A stretch of DNA of 64,000 nt, taken from the NCBI RefSeq assembly GCF_003171675.1, contig NZ_QFZQ01000006.1, positions 1 through 64,000 of the forward strand. The letters run 5' to 3'. How positions within the stretch are numbered: the stretch's first letter is position 1; each line of letters opens with the position of its first letter. Made by a program: the position numbers and the translations under genes. Source of the DNA: Reichenbachiella versicolor (GTDB lineage: Bacteria; Bacteroidota; Bacteroidia; Cytophagales; Cyclobacteriaceae). Below are positions 37,763 to 46,298 of this stretch, in pieces. Below the pieces are notes generated by a model. That model had not been told where the DNA came from. It was given only the letters and a program-made list of their open reading frames with translations, and did not search any database.

Positions 37763-37793
37763 AAAAGAGACTGCCTCAAAAGCAGTCTCTTTT
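37763..37793. terminator. Bidirectional Rho-independent terminator
   Basis: AAAAGAGACTGC / GCAGTCTCTTTT with a 6-7 base loop. It sits between the convergent GH82 and AraC genes, with T-tracts on both strands. Confidence 0.85.
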
Positions 37794-37803
37794 CATATAT
37801 CTT

Positions 37804-38133
37804 CTACACATACTTACTGGGTGACACGCCAAACTGCTTTTTAAACGCTCGACTAAAATGAGCAACGCTTTTAAAGCCCACCCTTGCATAAACATGAGAA
37901 ACACCGGTCACTTTTTTAAGTAACTCTGAAGCGACTTGAAGACGCCTTAGCTTCAATGCTTCTAGTGGTGAGATACCCAACTCGTTTTTCACCATAGAAA
38001 ACAATGATGATCTTCCGATTCCAAGCTCTCTCATCAGCTCTTGGATCCCAAAATTGCAGTCTGACAGATTATCATTGAGCACCTGATTAAATCTATCTTG
38101 AAAGTTTCCAGTACTAGATTTTAATTCATTCAT
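37804..38133 (-). CDS. Stand-alone AraC-type DNA-binding domain protein
   Basis: A 109-aa protein that is almost only an AraC double helix-turn-helix (MRELGIGRSSLFSMVKNELG, then VYARVGFKSVAHFSRAFKKQFGVSPSKY). It resembles the C-terminal domain of the hybrid sensor at 12487-16566 but has no receiver or sensor part, and no extended frame upstream suggests a truncated longer gene. It could be a small activator or a remnant of a hybrid sensor. It lies between the two genes that share the 14-nt upstream motif, which makes it a candidate regulator of both; that link is inference. Confidence 0.8.
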   Translation of the reverse strand: MNELKSSTGNFQDRFNQVLNDNLSDCNFGIQELMRELGIGRSSLFSMVKNELGISPLEALKLRRLQVASELLKKVTGVSHVYARVGFKSVAHFSRAFKKQFGVSPSKYV

Positions 38134-38228
38134 ATATAAAGCCTTAATACCAATTAACTAACAAACAGCCTTCTCTATAAACCATTTTTTAGCAAGTATT
38201 GCTCGGATATTTACATACTAGAAAATAA

Positions 38229-38242
38229 TGGACGCTCAGTCA
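38229..38242 (+). promoter_or_regulatory. 14-nt conserved upstream motif, copy 2
   Basis: TGGACGCTCAGTCA, identical to 35961-35974 and at the same distance (first base 100 before the ATG). It lies between the divergent AraC and sulfatase genes. Confidence 0.65.
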
Positions 38243-38280
38243 AAGGATCATCCTCTCTCATAGATAGTTTAGGCAATAAC

Positions 38281-38304
38281 AATCCTAAATACCCATCTAG
38301 GATT
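38281..38304 (+). promoter_or_regulatory. 5' leader inverted repeat, copy 2
   Basis: AATCCTA and TAGGATT around a 10-base loop, ending 24 bases before the ATG at 38329. It matches the position of the repeat before the second GH82 gene, with one compensatory pair change. Confidence 0.55.
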
Positions 38305-38328
38305 TGACTCTTTAAACGAAAACAAATT

Positions 38329-40428
38329 ATGATAAGACTACGACTAAACTCCATGAGGAGTGTATTTACACTGCTCATGATGTATGGATTGATGACACCA
38401 ATCGCCCACGCACAGACACAAGGTACCAGACCCAATATCATTGTAATCCTAGCAGATGACCTAGGATATGCAGATGTTGGTTTTAACCGAGACTCCAGTT
38501 TCCCTGCGGATAGAGGGATCATACCGACTCCTAATCTGGATGAGTTAGCTGAAGCTGGAATAATCTGTACCAATGCTCACGTTACACATCCTTTTTGTGG
38601 ACCAAGTAGGACCTCTATCATGACAGGAGTATACCCTCATCGAATAGGTGCACAATACAATCTACCTAACAACATCACGACACCATTAGGTATTCCAGTA
38701 GAAGAAACTTACTGGTCTAGACACGTAGACGAAACAGGTTATAACTCCATGGCGGTAGGAAAATGGCATCTTGGTTTTCAAGAAGGAAAATACCAGCCTA
38801 TGGATAGAGGATTTGACGAATTCTTCGGATTTGGCGGAGGTGGAAAAAACTATTTCCGATCCTTATATGATGGAACATGGTACAAATACAGTAAGAACTC
38901 TCCTGAGTACAATAATCCTGCGCTGTACAATACTCCTAAGGACAATCCTAATACGAACGAATATCTTGATCCTCTTCAAAGAAATCGTGAATATGTCGAC
39001 AGAAAAGAGTTCGCTGAGGACGATTACCTTACCGATGTACTCACAGATCAAGCCATAGATTTCATAGACAGGAAAGCTGACGATGATGACCCTATCATGA
39101 TGTACTTGGCTTACAATGCTCCACATACCCCATTACAAGCCCCTGCTAACGAAATCGCTCAGTTTAAAACTGATAACCCCAACTTTGAAAACCTAATTCG
39201 AAACAGTACCTACATCACACAATCCAGACCCGTCACTAAGCTTCCTGTAGACGAACAAGCTGCTCAAATAGATGTATTGGTCGAAAATAGGATCACTTAT
39301 GCTACTATGGTCTCTAATATGGATACCAACATCGGTAGGCTAGTTCAAAAACTTAAGGACGAGAATATCTTTGATAACACACTGATCATATTCTTTAGTG
39401 ACAATGGTGGTTACACTTACAGTAAAGGTGCTGTGAACTATCCTCTCAATGCACTGAAAGGTAGTGTAGATGAAGGAGGACATCGAGTACCCTTCTTCGT
39501 ACATTGGCCAGATCAAATATCGTCTCCCTCTACTTATGACTTCCAGATAAGTTCACTGGATCTATACCCTACTCTAGTAAATCTAGCGGGAGGAACTATA
39601 CCTAATACCAAGACCATCGACGGAGTAGATTTCATGGATAAGATGATCGCTGGAGAAGATGCTCGACCCGGCGAAGCCTTATTCGTACTTAGACCTCAAA
39701 ACGGCTTTCACAATGCCGCTATTATTTCATACCCCTACCGAATCAGTAGAAAAGGTGGAAACGGTTCTTGGAAACTATTTGATGTCAATACCAATCCTGA
39801 ACAACAGCTAAGCGGAAGTGTAGACGGTACACCTGTCAGTGAAATAATATCATCATTGGAAGACCAAGGATCTACCTGGGTAGCTAGTTTCAAAGATGTA
39901 GGACCGGGATGGTTTGACCATGAAAGAGGTAATGGGCATCCACACAGAATACTATGGTATGGTGAGGACAATGCTGGCAATACAGCAGCAGCCGTGTTCC
40001 CAGGTCTTGACAATACTTACAATGACGCGTCCCTTGCTATTACTGGAACAGTACAGCCTTACATAGAACAAGGTACGCCTCCAGGACCAGTAGTAACCCC
40101 TGACGGCACCGATGAAGTGACTGAACCTGATACTCCTACAGAACCAGAGCCTCCGACCAATGTCGTTTCAGGTATTGAAAGAACAGAAATTGATCTCAGT
40201 ATTTATCCAAACCCTGTTGAAAATCGACTAATTCTAAAATTTAACCGCCCTGTATCCAAGCTGGAAGTTGAGATCCTTTCAACCACTACAGGCAAGCTAG
40301 TAGAATCTATCTCCTTAAGTAATATTCAAAAAACAGAAGTGAATACAAGTAATCTAGAATCTGGAGTCTATTTATTGAGAGTACAAGGAGACCAAGTGTA
40401 CAGCTCTCAAAAAATCATAAAACTATAA
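38329..40428 (+). CDS. T9SS-exported type I sulfatase, S1 family
   Basis: A 699-aa sulfatase with signal peptide (to about AHAQ). The formylglycine motif CGPSRTSIMTG has its Cys at C90; other metal-site segments are NIIVILADDLGYAD and FFSDNGG. It is a paralog of the sulfatase at 20692-22191 with an added tail: a Pro/Thr/Glu-rich linker (about 585-615) and a T9SS sorting domain (LSIYPNPVENRLIL ... KIIKL). It is therefore probably extracellular or surface-bound and acts on the polymer or large oligosaccharides. A strong terminator follows. Confidence 0.93.
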   Translation: MIRLRLNSMRSVFTLLMMYGLMTPIAHAQTQGTRPNIIVILADDLGYADVGFNRDSSFPADRGIIPTPNLDELAEAGIICTNAHVTHPFCGPSRTSIMTGVYPHRIGAQYNLPNNITTPLGIPVEETYWSRHVDETGYNSMAVGKWHLGFQEGKYQPMDRGFDEFFGFGGGGKNYFRSLYDGTWYKYSKNSPEYNNPALYNTPKDNPNTNEYLDPLQRNREYVDRKEFAEDDYLTDVLTDQAIDFIDRKADDDDPIMMYLAYNAPHTPLQAPANEIAQFKTDNPNFENLIRNSTYITQSRPVTKLPVDEQAAQIDVLVENRITYATMVSNMDTNIGRLVQKLKDENIFDNTLIIFFSDNGGYTYSKGAVNYPLNALKGSVDEGGHRVPFFVHWPDQISSPSTYDFQISSLDLYPTLVNLAGGTIPNTKTIDGVDFMDKMIAGEDARPGEALFVLRPQNGFHNAAIISYPYRISRKGGNGSWKLFDVNTNPEQQLSGSVDGTPVSEIISSLEDQGSTWVASFKDVGPGWFDHERGNGHPHRILWYGEDNAGNTAAAVFPGLDNTYNDASLAITGTVQPYIEQGTPPGPVVTPDGTDEVTEPDTPTEPEPPTNVVSGIERTEIDLSIYPNPVENRLILKFNRPVSKLEVEILSTTTGKLVESISLSNIQKTEVNTSNLESGVYLLRVQGDQVYSSQKIIKL

Positions 40429-40472
40429 GTACTGTCGAGCTTATTTAGATCTCGCAGATGTAGTAACTCAAT

Positions 40473-40514
40473 ACAGGAATAACCTAACCAACTGGTGGGT
40501 TATTCCTGTTTTTA
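40473..40514 (+). terminator. Rho-independent terminator, right end of the PUL
   Basis: A perfect 12-bp stem (ACAGGAATAACC / GGTTATTCCTGT) followed by TTTTT. It marks the end of the polysaccharide locus; the accessory island starts beyond it. Confidence 0.85.
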
Positions 40515-40620
40515 TTTCAAATAATATTTCAACCTGAGCCTCTTTATTCAACCCAAACTCCGCGTTTCATATACGAATCCTGCCATTTGACTTTAGATTA
40601 GATTCATTTAAAAATTAAAT

Positions 40621-40738
40621 GATTTGTTATCGGTCTGAGGCACTGTATTATGAATAGCCAGCTGTTCAACTTGTGATCAATAATCAACCTCTAGATATCA
40701 ATAACATCCAGATTAGTTACCATAACTTAAATACCTGT
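40621..40738. repeat. Duplicated leader element, copy A (short 21-bp array)
   Basis: Very similar to 46176-46298 (shared strings include TATTATGAATAGCCAGCTG and GATCAATAATCAACCTCTA). It includes three 21-bp units (starting at 40679, 40700 and 40721), where the copy at 46.2 kb has eleven. It lies in the 807-base gap before the 169-aa gene. Confidence 0.8.
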
Positions 40739-40992
40739 CGATCGCAATTGCATGCGATTTTATCTATAAATAGCATCTGTGATGCGACCTCCATATTCAA
40801 CCTAACCTAATATCTACACTTTCGCGACACCATTATATATAATGGTAAAAGTTACAATGTACAATCACTCATTGTCTATAATCGTATCGGTTAGCCTTGA
40901 ATACCCAGTATCATTAAAAACACCGCAATGCAATTGCTTGATACTTCTATATAAGCATAGGTTTCAATCGGAAAACATTTGTGATCGAATGG
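40739..40992. mobile_element. Putative MITE-like element (about 254 bp) with terminal inverted repeats
   Basis: The left end (CGATCGCAATTGCATGCGAT, 40739 on) and the reverse complement of the right end (40951-40992) align imperfectly over about 36 bases. Inside are a hairpin GCATC-TGT-GATGC and a perfect 18-bp palindrome (ACCATTATATATAATGGT, 40829-40846). There is no ORF of note. Related sequence recurs at 41779-41977 (internal part) and as solo right ends at 49775-49816 and 51289-51330. No target-site duplication is obvious. Confidence 0.5.
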
Positions 40993-41050
40993 AATTGTTT
41001 ACTTTGTCAAAAGCTACTTACAGTTTTTTAGTTGAAATATGTGTAATGTG
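40991..41050. repeat. Second block of the duplicated leader, copy A
   Basis: About 60 bases roughly 70-75% identical to 46623-46682 (e.g. GAATTGTYTACTTTG, AGTTTTTTAG/AGTTTTTAG). Each copy lies 120-185 bases before a cargo gene (41236 and 46809). Confidence 0.6.
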
Positions 41051-41235
41051 TATATCAGTGTTTAAAAGTTTAGACCATAACAGTAGCATGACTGGATCAC
41101 AGGTATATGTCATCTAATGTCGCTTGTAATTGATTCTTGCCGTTTATAGTATTGTGTATCTATGTAAAACAAAAACTGAGTGTTACATACTAGGTTGTTC
41201 GCATTAACATTAACTCAAAACATTAGAAAGAAATT

Positions 41236-41745
41236 ATGCCCAGTGGAAAACAAGTATTGTTGCATTTTCTTCAAAAATATTCATTGAATTTTCAGAAATC
41301 AAATGATACGGAAGAGGTATCTGAAGATATGAGAGTTGCATTTTTACTACACGGTTCTACTACAGATGAGATGTGGTACAACGTTGATAATATTGAATGG
41401 GGAACTAAGGTTGATGAAGCAGATAGTATTACCAAACAAGGTTTGAAAGTTAAGAATAAAGCTATTATGCTAAGTGAATTATTTAGATACATGTCTTGGG
41501 ATGATGAAAAAATCCCTGAAGCAGTATCCAATAGATTCAGTGAATTAACTTTAAAAGAATACAAATCTGCTATAGAAATTATTCAGTTGATTTTAACTAG
41601 CATAGAGTACTCTACTGGGTTTTCATCAGTTGAGAATAATGGAAAAATGGACTTTGAAGCTCTTACTAAATATTTAACATCCTACAGAAAGAAAATGAGC
41701 TTATTCAGAGAAGACCCCGAGGGCTATCTTGGAATAGAAAAATAA
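41236..41745 (+). CDS. Orphan 169-aa protein of unknown function
   Basis: A cytoplasmic-looking protein without signal peptide or membrane segments. I recognise no family. It is acidic and helical in the second half (ELTLKEYKSAIEIIQLILTSIEYSTGFS) with an aromatic first half (STTDEMWYNVDNIEWGTKVDE). It stands alone between two direct copies of a ~195-bp repeat (40761-40955 and 41779-41977), so it is probably a mobile cargo gene of the island, and defence or toxin-related functions are plausible by association only. Confidence 0.6.
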   Translation: MPSGKQVLLHFLQKYSLNFQKSNDTEEVSEDMRVAFLLHGSTTDEMWYNVDNIEWGTKVDEADSITKQGLKVKNKAIMLSELFRYMSWDDEKIPEAVSNRFSELTLKEYKSAIEIIQLILTSIEYSTGFSSVENNGKMDFEALTKYLTSYRKKMSLFREDPEGYLGIEK

Positions 41746-41778
41746 AACTAATCCCGCTTTATAATTTCATTGCTATTG

Positions 41779-41977
41779 TATCTGTAAACAGCATCTGTGA
41801 TGCGCCCCCCATATTCAACCTAACCCAATATCTTTAATCACACTACGCCATCAAGTCTATGAATGGTAAAAGTCTACAAAGTACAATCACTCATTGTCTA
41901 TAACCGTATCGATTAGCCTTGAGTACATAGTAACATTAAGAACACCACGATGCAATTGCTTGATACTTCTGTATAAG
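41779..41977. repeat. Direct repeat (internal part of the MITE-like element), copy B
   Basis: Aligns with 40761-40955 in the same orientation (shared strings GCATCTGTGATGCG, CATATTCAACCTAACC and ACAATCACTCATTGTCTATA). It lacks the outer terminal inverted repeats. With copy A it brackets the 169-aa gene at a distance of about 1.02 kb. Confidence 0.8.
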
Positions 41978-42010
41978 ATAGATTCCTTACACCAGACTAC
42001 TAATAGTAAT

Positions 42011-42056
42011 ATTGGTATTAATTCCCCTCTTTAAGAAATGGAGAATTAATACCAAT
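42011..42056 (-). terminator. Terminator of the large surface-protein gene
   Basis: A perfect 14-bp stem, ATTGGTATTAATTC / GAATTAATACCAAT, 15 bases after the stop of the leftward 1136-aa gene. The T-tract is weak but the stem is strong. Confidence 0.7.
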
Positions 42057-42070
42057 GAATTTCAACCCTA

Positions 42071-45000
42071 TTAATTCTTTACGAATCGAATGGTTTGAAG
42101 TGGGGTATTTATCAAGTAAATACCATTTTCTAAATCGCTCACATCAATTATTCCATTTGTAACCTCTTTTTTAATCTGACGTCCCATAGCATCAGTCAAT
42201 TCCACTACACTGATAGGCGTATTGATATAAAGCTTATCAGAAGTAGGGTTTGGATATACTATCACGTCAGATGTCTCTGATTGATCAATTGACGTCACCT
42301 CAGCAGAGGTCGTAAAGGTCTTCACCTCTCCATAGACTGTTCCAGAACTGTTTGTTGCAAACGCTCGGAAGGAATACTCCGTATTTGCGGACAATTCAGT
42401 TATTGACGCACTAAACTCACCTTCACCTGTTCCATTGGCAACTTTCGTCACCCCATTCCCATCTATTTCGGGCGTATTATTAGTAGCGGTTACCGAGTAT
42501 ATAATTCCTCTATCTGTCACAGATGAGCCTCCTTCATCAGATACATTACCTCCAAGAGTGGCTGATGATTGCTCCACCGAATTGGCATCGGAGGTTGTAA
42601 TTGTAGGAATCAAAGCATCGATTACAATATCCTTATTTGAACTTAATGATCCTCCAGTCGATCCTTGAGGAACTGTTAACCCTGCATCATTACCTACCAA
42701 ATCTTTAATAGTTCCCCCATTCAATGTCAAGGAAGACGAGCTTACTACATCCAAATCACTACTTTCTTCACCAGCTTGAACTGTATAGACAAATCTCAAC
42801 GTGGACACGCTTCTATCTACGTAATCGATCGATTGGTCTGTAGTTCCAGTTTCTAGTGTCAACTGAGGTGTACCTGTTACCACTACTTCTTCATCATATT
42901 GGACATAGATATTAATCATATCTCCCACGCGGAAAGTGCCGTTAGTAGCATCCGAAGTGACTTCCAGAACTGTAGATGCTGTTTCATCATTGGTTACACT
43001 GAGCTGTGTAGCAGCCGTATTGCCGTTCATGGCAGCATCTGTTGCTTCATCTGCCGCCACATCAATGGTCACAGCACCATCTGCTGCGGGTGTAATCGTT
43101 GCAGTATATACCTTGGCACTTGTAGATTGAAAATTACTTGCTGCTCCATTACCTACTGCGATATCTTCCAGCGCGAAGCTCGTCACATCTTCAGAGAAAG
43201 TAAAAGTAGCCGTAAATGCTCCGCTAGTCTTTTCAGCAGGACTTGAAATAACGACAGAAGGAGAACTGGTATCGATCACAATATCCTTATTGGCACCTAA
43301 TGAATTGGTGGATCCGGGGGTGGCCAGCGTCAAATTAGCAGCATTACCCACTCCATCATTAATAGTACCTCCATTAAGACTCAATGCGCTTGTAGAAGTG
43401 TAATCCAAATCGGTACTTGCATCACCAGCTTGTACTGTATAGGTGAAAGTAAGAGTAGTCGACCCAGACCCTGATGAATAGTCTATCGTCCGATCTGTTG
43501 TTCCAGTCTCTAGTTCCAGCTGTGGAGTACCTGTCACGGTAACGGCTTCGCTGAAGTTAACCAGCATAAAAATAACAACGGACTCTTTATAACTACCATC
43601 AGCGAATGTAGAAGATACTCCTGTTACTGTAGGGGCAAGTTTATCATTCAAAGTGACCGTATTATTGCTTTGTGTAGTGGAAGCAACCAGTCCAGCGGCC
43701 CCAAAAATTTGATTACTTACCGGAGTCACTGTCAATACTTCAGAACCATTAGGTGTATCGGTTACACTGAAAAATATTCTAACCACTGTCTCACCGCCTG
43801 TCAAAGCGGAAGCAGAGCCTTCGGCAGTATTGTCATTTTTCTTTACACTGGAAATTTCTGGAGCAGTAGCTGACCCACCTGAAACACCTAGGCTAAAATC
43901 CGCAGCCTCTAAGGCACCGCTTACTCCATTCGTATTGTAGACAGCTTGATTGAAAGTAACATCTATGTAACTGTTGTCTGCTGCCAATGCTGTACTCTCG
44001 ATAGTTGGATTATTGAACACTGTGGCTGTATTGACCTTAAACACACCAGCAGTACCTCCAGTATTAAGAGAGCTACTATACGACACATAAGCATTGCCAT
44101 TTCCATCTAGCACTGTAGCAGAAGGTGCCCTTGATTGCCCACTTATGCTCAAAAAAGTATAGTTCTGAATAACCCCATCGTAGTTGGTACTGAGCAACAG
44201 CGAACTTGGGTTTCCTAAATTGTACGAATCGGTATATAATGCTAACGCTATTTCCTGATTCGTTTGGTCAATAGCTACTGCGGTACCGCGCCAGTTTACT
44301 TCGTTACCATTGCCCGTTCCGACACCATACAGTTTGCTCCATATCGTATTACCATTCTTGTCAAACTTATTTGCCATGACATCCAAGTTAAAACTATGCA
44401 ATGCATAATGGTCCTCCCAGCTATATAGATAAACATTACTATTTTCATCGGCCAAAAGTCCACCATAGTCATTACGGTTCCGCCAAAGCCTTCCCCATTC
44501 TACTGAATAGTCGTCAGTCTTGCTCATTTTAGCTATACCTTGGTGAGAACTGCTACTTAAATCTTGGGTAAAATGAACAAACAGGCCCTCAGAAGTTTCG
44601 ACAACGGATCTGAATATAACACTGGTTGCACCGCTCCACGGTGTTGTGCTGCTTGTCATTGCCACAGGATTAATATTGTCAAAATTGGGAAAAATGGTAA
44701 CCCCAAATGTGAACGCAGTCTCGGCAGGAAATGTATAATTAGTGGCATCTGTAGGTGCTACAGTATTTGCTAAAGGTGACCCTGTAAAAAATGGCATACT
44801 GGCTGCAGTAGGGTTAGCCTTGGAACCAAAAAAGTCAGGGGAACTACTTCCTCCCTGATAACCAGATATATCGGTTTTTACAATTGTCAAAGCAGGATCA
44901 GTTGCCTGATTCCATTGTTGACTAATGCTGAGATCACTCAAGTTTATGGTAAACAATGCGTCCCAAGCCAATAATAATAGGGTATTATTTTGTCCTACTT

Positions 45001-45481
45001 TGAAATCAGAAAGATTCCGGCTCATACCAGTTTGTTCGTAAGAGAACCCTTGAATGAGAGCACCAGTACCGAGGTTGAATTCACAAATAGCAGGCGATCG
45101 CCTTCCAAATAATATTGTCTCTGAAGCAAAGCCGACAAATAAGCGCTCAGTACCGCCATCGTTTACCACTAACATATTCGTCACAAGAACCTCTTGAGTA
45201 CCATTAATAGCCTCACTTCCGTCAGTGGAATTATAGAGACCAAGTGTATCTGACCAGAGTAGAGTTCCAGAGGAATTGAGCTTGCTCACTGCAAGCATCC
45301 TGTGAGTAGTGACCGAAGATGCTACATATACATTGCCAGCGGCATCTGTTGCCACAGCACTCGTTTCTCCTGAATAACTATAAATGTCATCATGCACCCA
45401 CTGTGGAGTTTGCGCTTGCAAAGCTGACATCATAAAAAAGCATGCCCATAGTAACAGACTATACTTGAAAACTTTGACCAT
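42071..45481 (-). CDS. Large T9SS-secreted surface protein with beta-propeller and Ig-like repeats
   Basis: About 1136 aa; I start it at the ATG 45481, which yields a clean signal peptide (MVKVFKYSLLLWACFFMMSALQAQ), instead of 45532. The first ~460 residues carry SBBP-like propeller repeats (ATDAAGNVYVASSV, LDGNGNAYVSYS). Then come bacterial Ig-like domains, two nearly repeated (VTGTPQLELETGTTDRTIDY and VTGTPQLTLETGTTDQSIDY), a fibronectin-like domain (LSANTEYSFRAFATNSSG), and a T9SS sorting domain (VIVYPNPTSDKLYI ... IRFVKN). It is probably an adhesin or surface structural protein. It is not catalytic as far as I can see, and it is unlike the neighbouring defence-type cargo. Confidence 0.85.
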   Translation of the reverse strand: MVKVFKYSLLLWACFFMMSALQAQTPQWVHDDIYSYSGETSAVATDAAGNVYVASSVTTHRMLAVSKLNSSGTLLWSDTLGLYNSTDGSEAINGTQEVLVTNMLVVNDGGTERLFVGFASETILFGRRSPAICEFNLGTGALIQGFSYEQTGMSRNLSDFKVGQNNTLLLLAWDALFTINLSDLSISQQWNQATDPALTIVKTDISGYQGGSSSPDFFGSKANPTAASMPFFTGSPLANTVAPTDATNYTFPAETAFTFGVTIFPNFDNINPVAMTSSTTPWSGATSVIFRSVVETSEGLFVHFTQDLSSSSHQGIAKMSKTDDYSVEWGRLWRNRNDYGGLLADENSNVYLYSWEDHYALHSFNLDVMANKFDKNGNTIWSKLYGVGTGNGNEVNWRGTAVAIDQTNQEIALALYTDSYNLGNPSSLLLSTNYDGVIQNYTFLSISGQSRAPSATVLDGNGNAYVSYSSSLNTGGTAGVFKVNTATVFNNPTIESTALAADNSYIDVTFNQAVYNTNGVSGALEAADFSLGVSGGSATAPEISSVKKNDNTAEGSASALTGGETVVRIFFSVTDTPNGSEVLTVTPVSNQIFGAAGLVASTTQSNNTVTLNDKLAPTVTGVSSTFADGSYKESVVIFMLVNFSEAVTVTGTPQLELETGTTDRTIDYSSGSGSTTLTFTYTVQAGDASTDLDYTSTSALSLNGGTINDGVGNAANLTLATPGSTNSLGANKDIVIDTSSPSVVISSPAEKTSGAFTATFTFSEDVTSFALEDIAVGNGAASNFQSTSAKVYTATITPAADGAVTIDVAADEATDAAMNGNTAATQLSVTNDETASTVLEVTSDATNGTFRVGDMINIYVQYDEEVVVTGTPQLTLETGTTDQSIDYVDRSVSTLRFVYTVQAGEESSDLDVVSSSSLTLNGGTIKDLVGNDAGLTVPQGSTGGSLSSNKDIVIDALIPTITTSDANSVEQSSATLGGNVSDEGGSSVTDRGIIYSVTATNNTPEIDGNGVTKVANGTGEGEFSASITELSANTEYSFRAFATNSSGTVYGEVKTFTTSAEVTSIDQSETSDVIVYPNPTSDKLYINTPISVVELTDAMGRQIKKEVTNGIIDVSDLENGIYLINTPLQTIRFVKN

Positions 45482-46175
45482 GCTATGCCTGATCAGACGA
45501 ACTTCTCGTCTTAGAAATGTACTGATTATCATAATTTTGTAAATGGTTTAATAGCTGGTGATAGAGTTTGTAAAAAAATAGATTTAAACTAAATACTATT
45601 GGGGATTCGTTACGGATGTGATTACTTGTTATTAAAAAAATAATTAAACTGTTATTTACTACCCACACAAAATCATATGCATGAATAACAATAGAATTTA
45701 ATCAAATCTTTCGAAAATATAGCTTTTAATAAGAGACAAACAACTATTTCAGTACAGAAAAAACAACAACCTTATTATTGACTTATTTCTAATAAAATAA
45801 GAGTGGTGAACTAAAATCAACCCCATTAAGAATTCCCTCTTCATAATGGTTCTTACCTAGGCCTTCTGATTTACAGACTTGACTTCCTTGTTACTTACTT
45901 GGTCAAGCAAGAAAGTAGAGTAATAGTTGGTGTAAAGTTCATTTGTGAGACCTATCAAAATATATTGCTGAGCTGTTCAAACACACTATTTTGTAAAACC
46001 ACCCTATGGATTCCATATATATAGAGCAAGAGAGAGTTTATCAGCAAACCCTACCCATTACCATCTAAGACTCTCAAATAGTACTAGGTGTACTCAAGAT
46101 TTTATAAGCATTCGACTCAATCCAAGGATCGGAGAATTAAACCTAACAGGCTATCACACGGCGATTTAAGGTCAA
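45482..46175. other. Non-coding stretch upstream of the surface-protein gene
   Basis: About 690 AT-rich bases with no credible gene. It should hold the promoter of the leftward surface-protein gene. Near 46119-46158 lies a sequence (GGATCGGAGAATTAAACC, then CTATCACAC) that resembles 35828-35862. Confidence 0.4.
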
Positions 46176-46298
46176 GTGATTTATTATCGGTCTCAGGCAT
46201 TGTATTATGAATAGCCAGCTGTTCAACTTATGATCAATAATCAACCTCTATATATCAATAACATTCTGATTAATTACCATAACTAAAATCTTAGTATC
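46176..46298. repeat. Duplicated leader element, copy C
   Basis: Counterpart of 40621-40738 with few differences. It leads straight into the long 21-bp array and is upstream of the KAP NTPase gene. Confidence 0.8.

Noticed and set aside
40842-41117. A 91-codon open frame on the plus strand
   Set aside because: It runs through the MITE-like repeat, has no family likeness and low-complexity composition.
40739-41977. Integron attC sites between cargo genes
   Set aside because: No proper GTTRRRY/RYYYAAC pair closes a palindromic site at the gene borders, and no integrase is in the window. The repeats fit a MITE-like family better.
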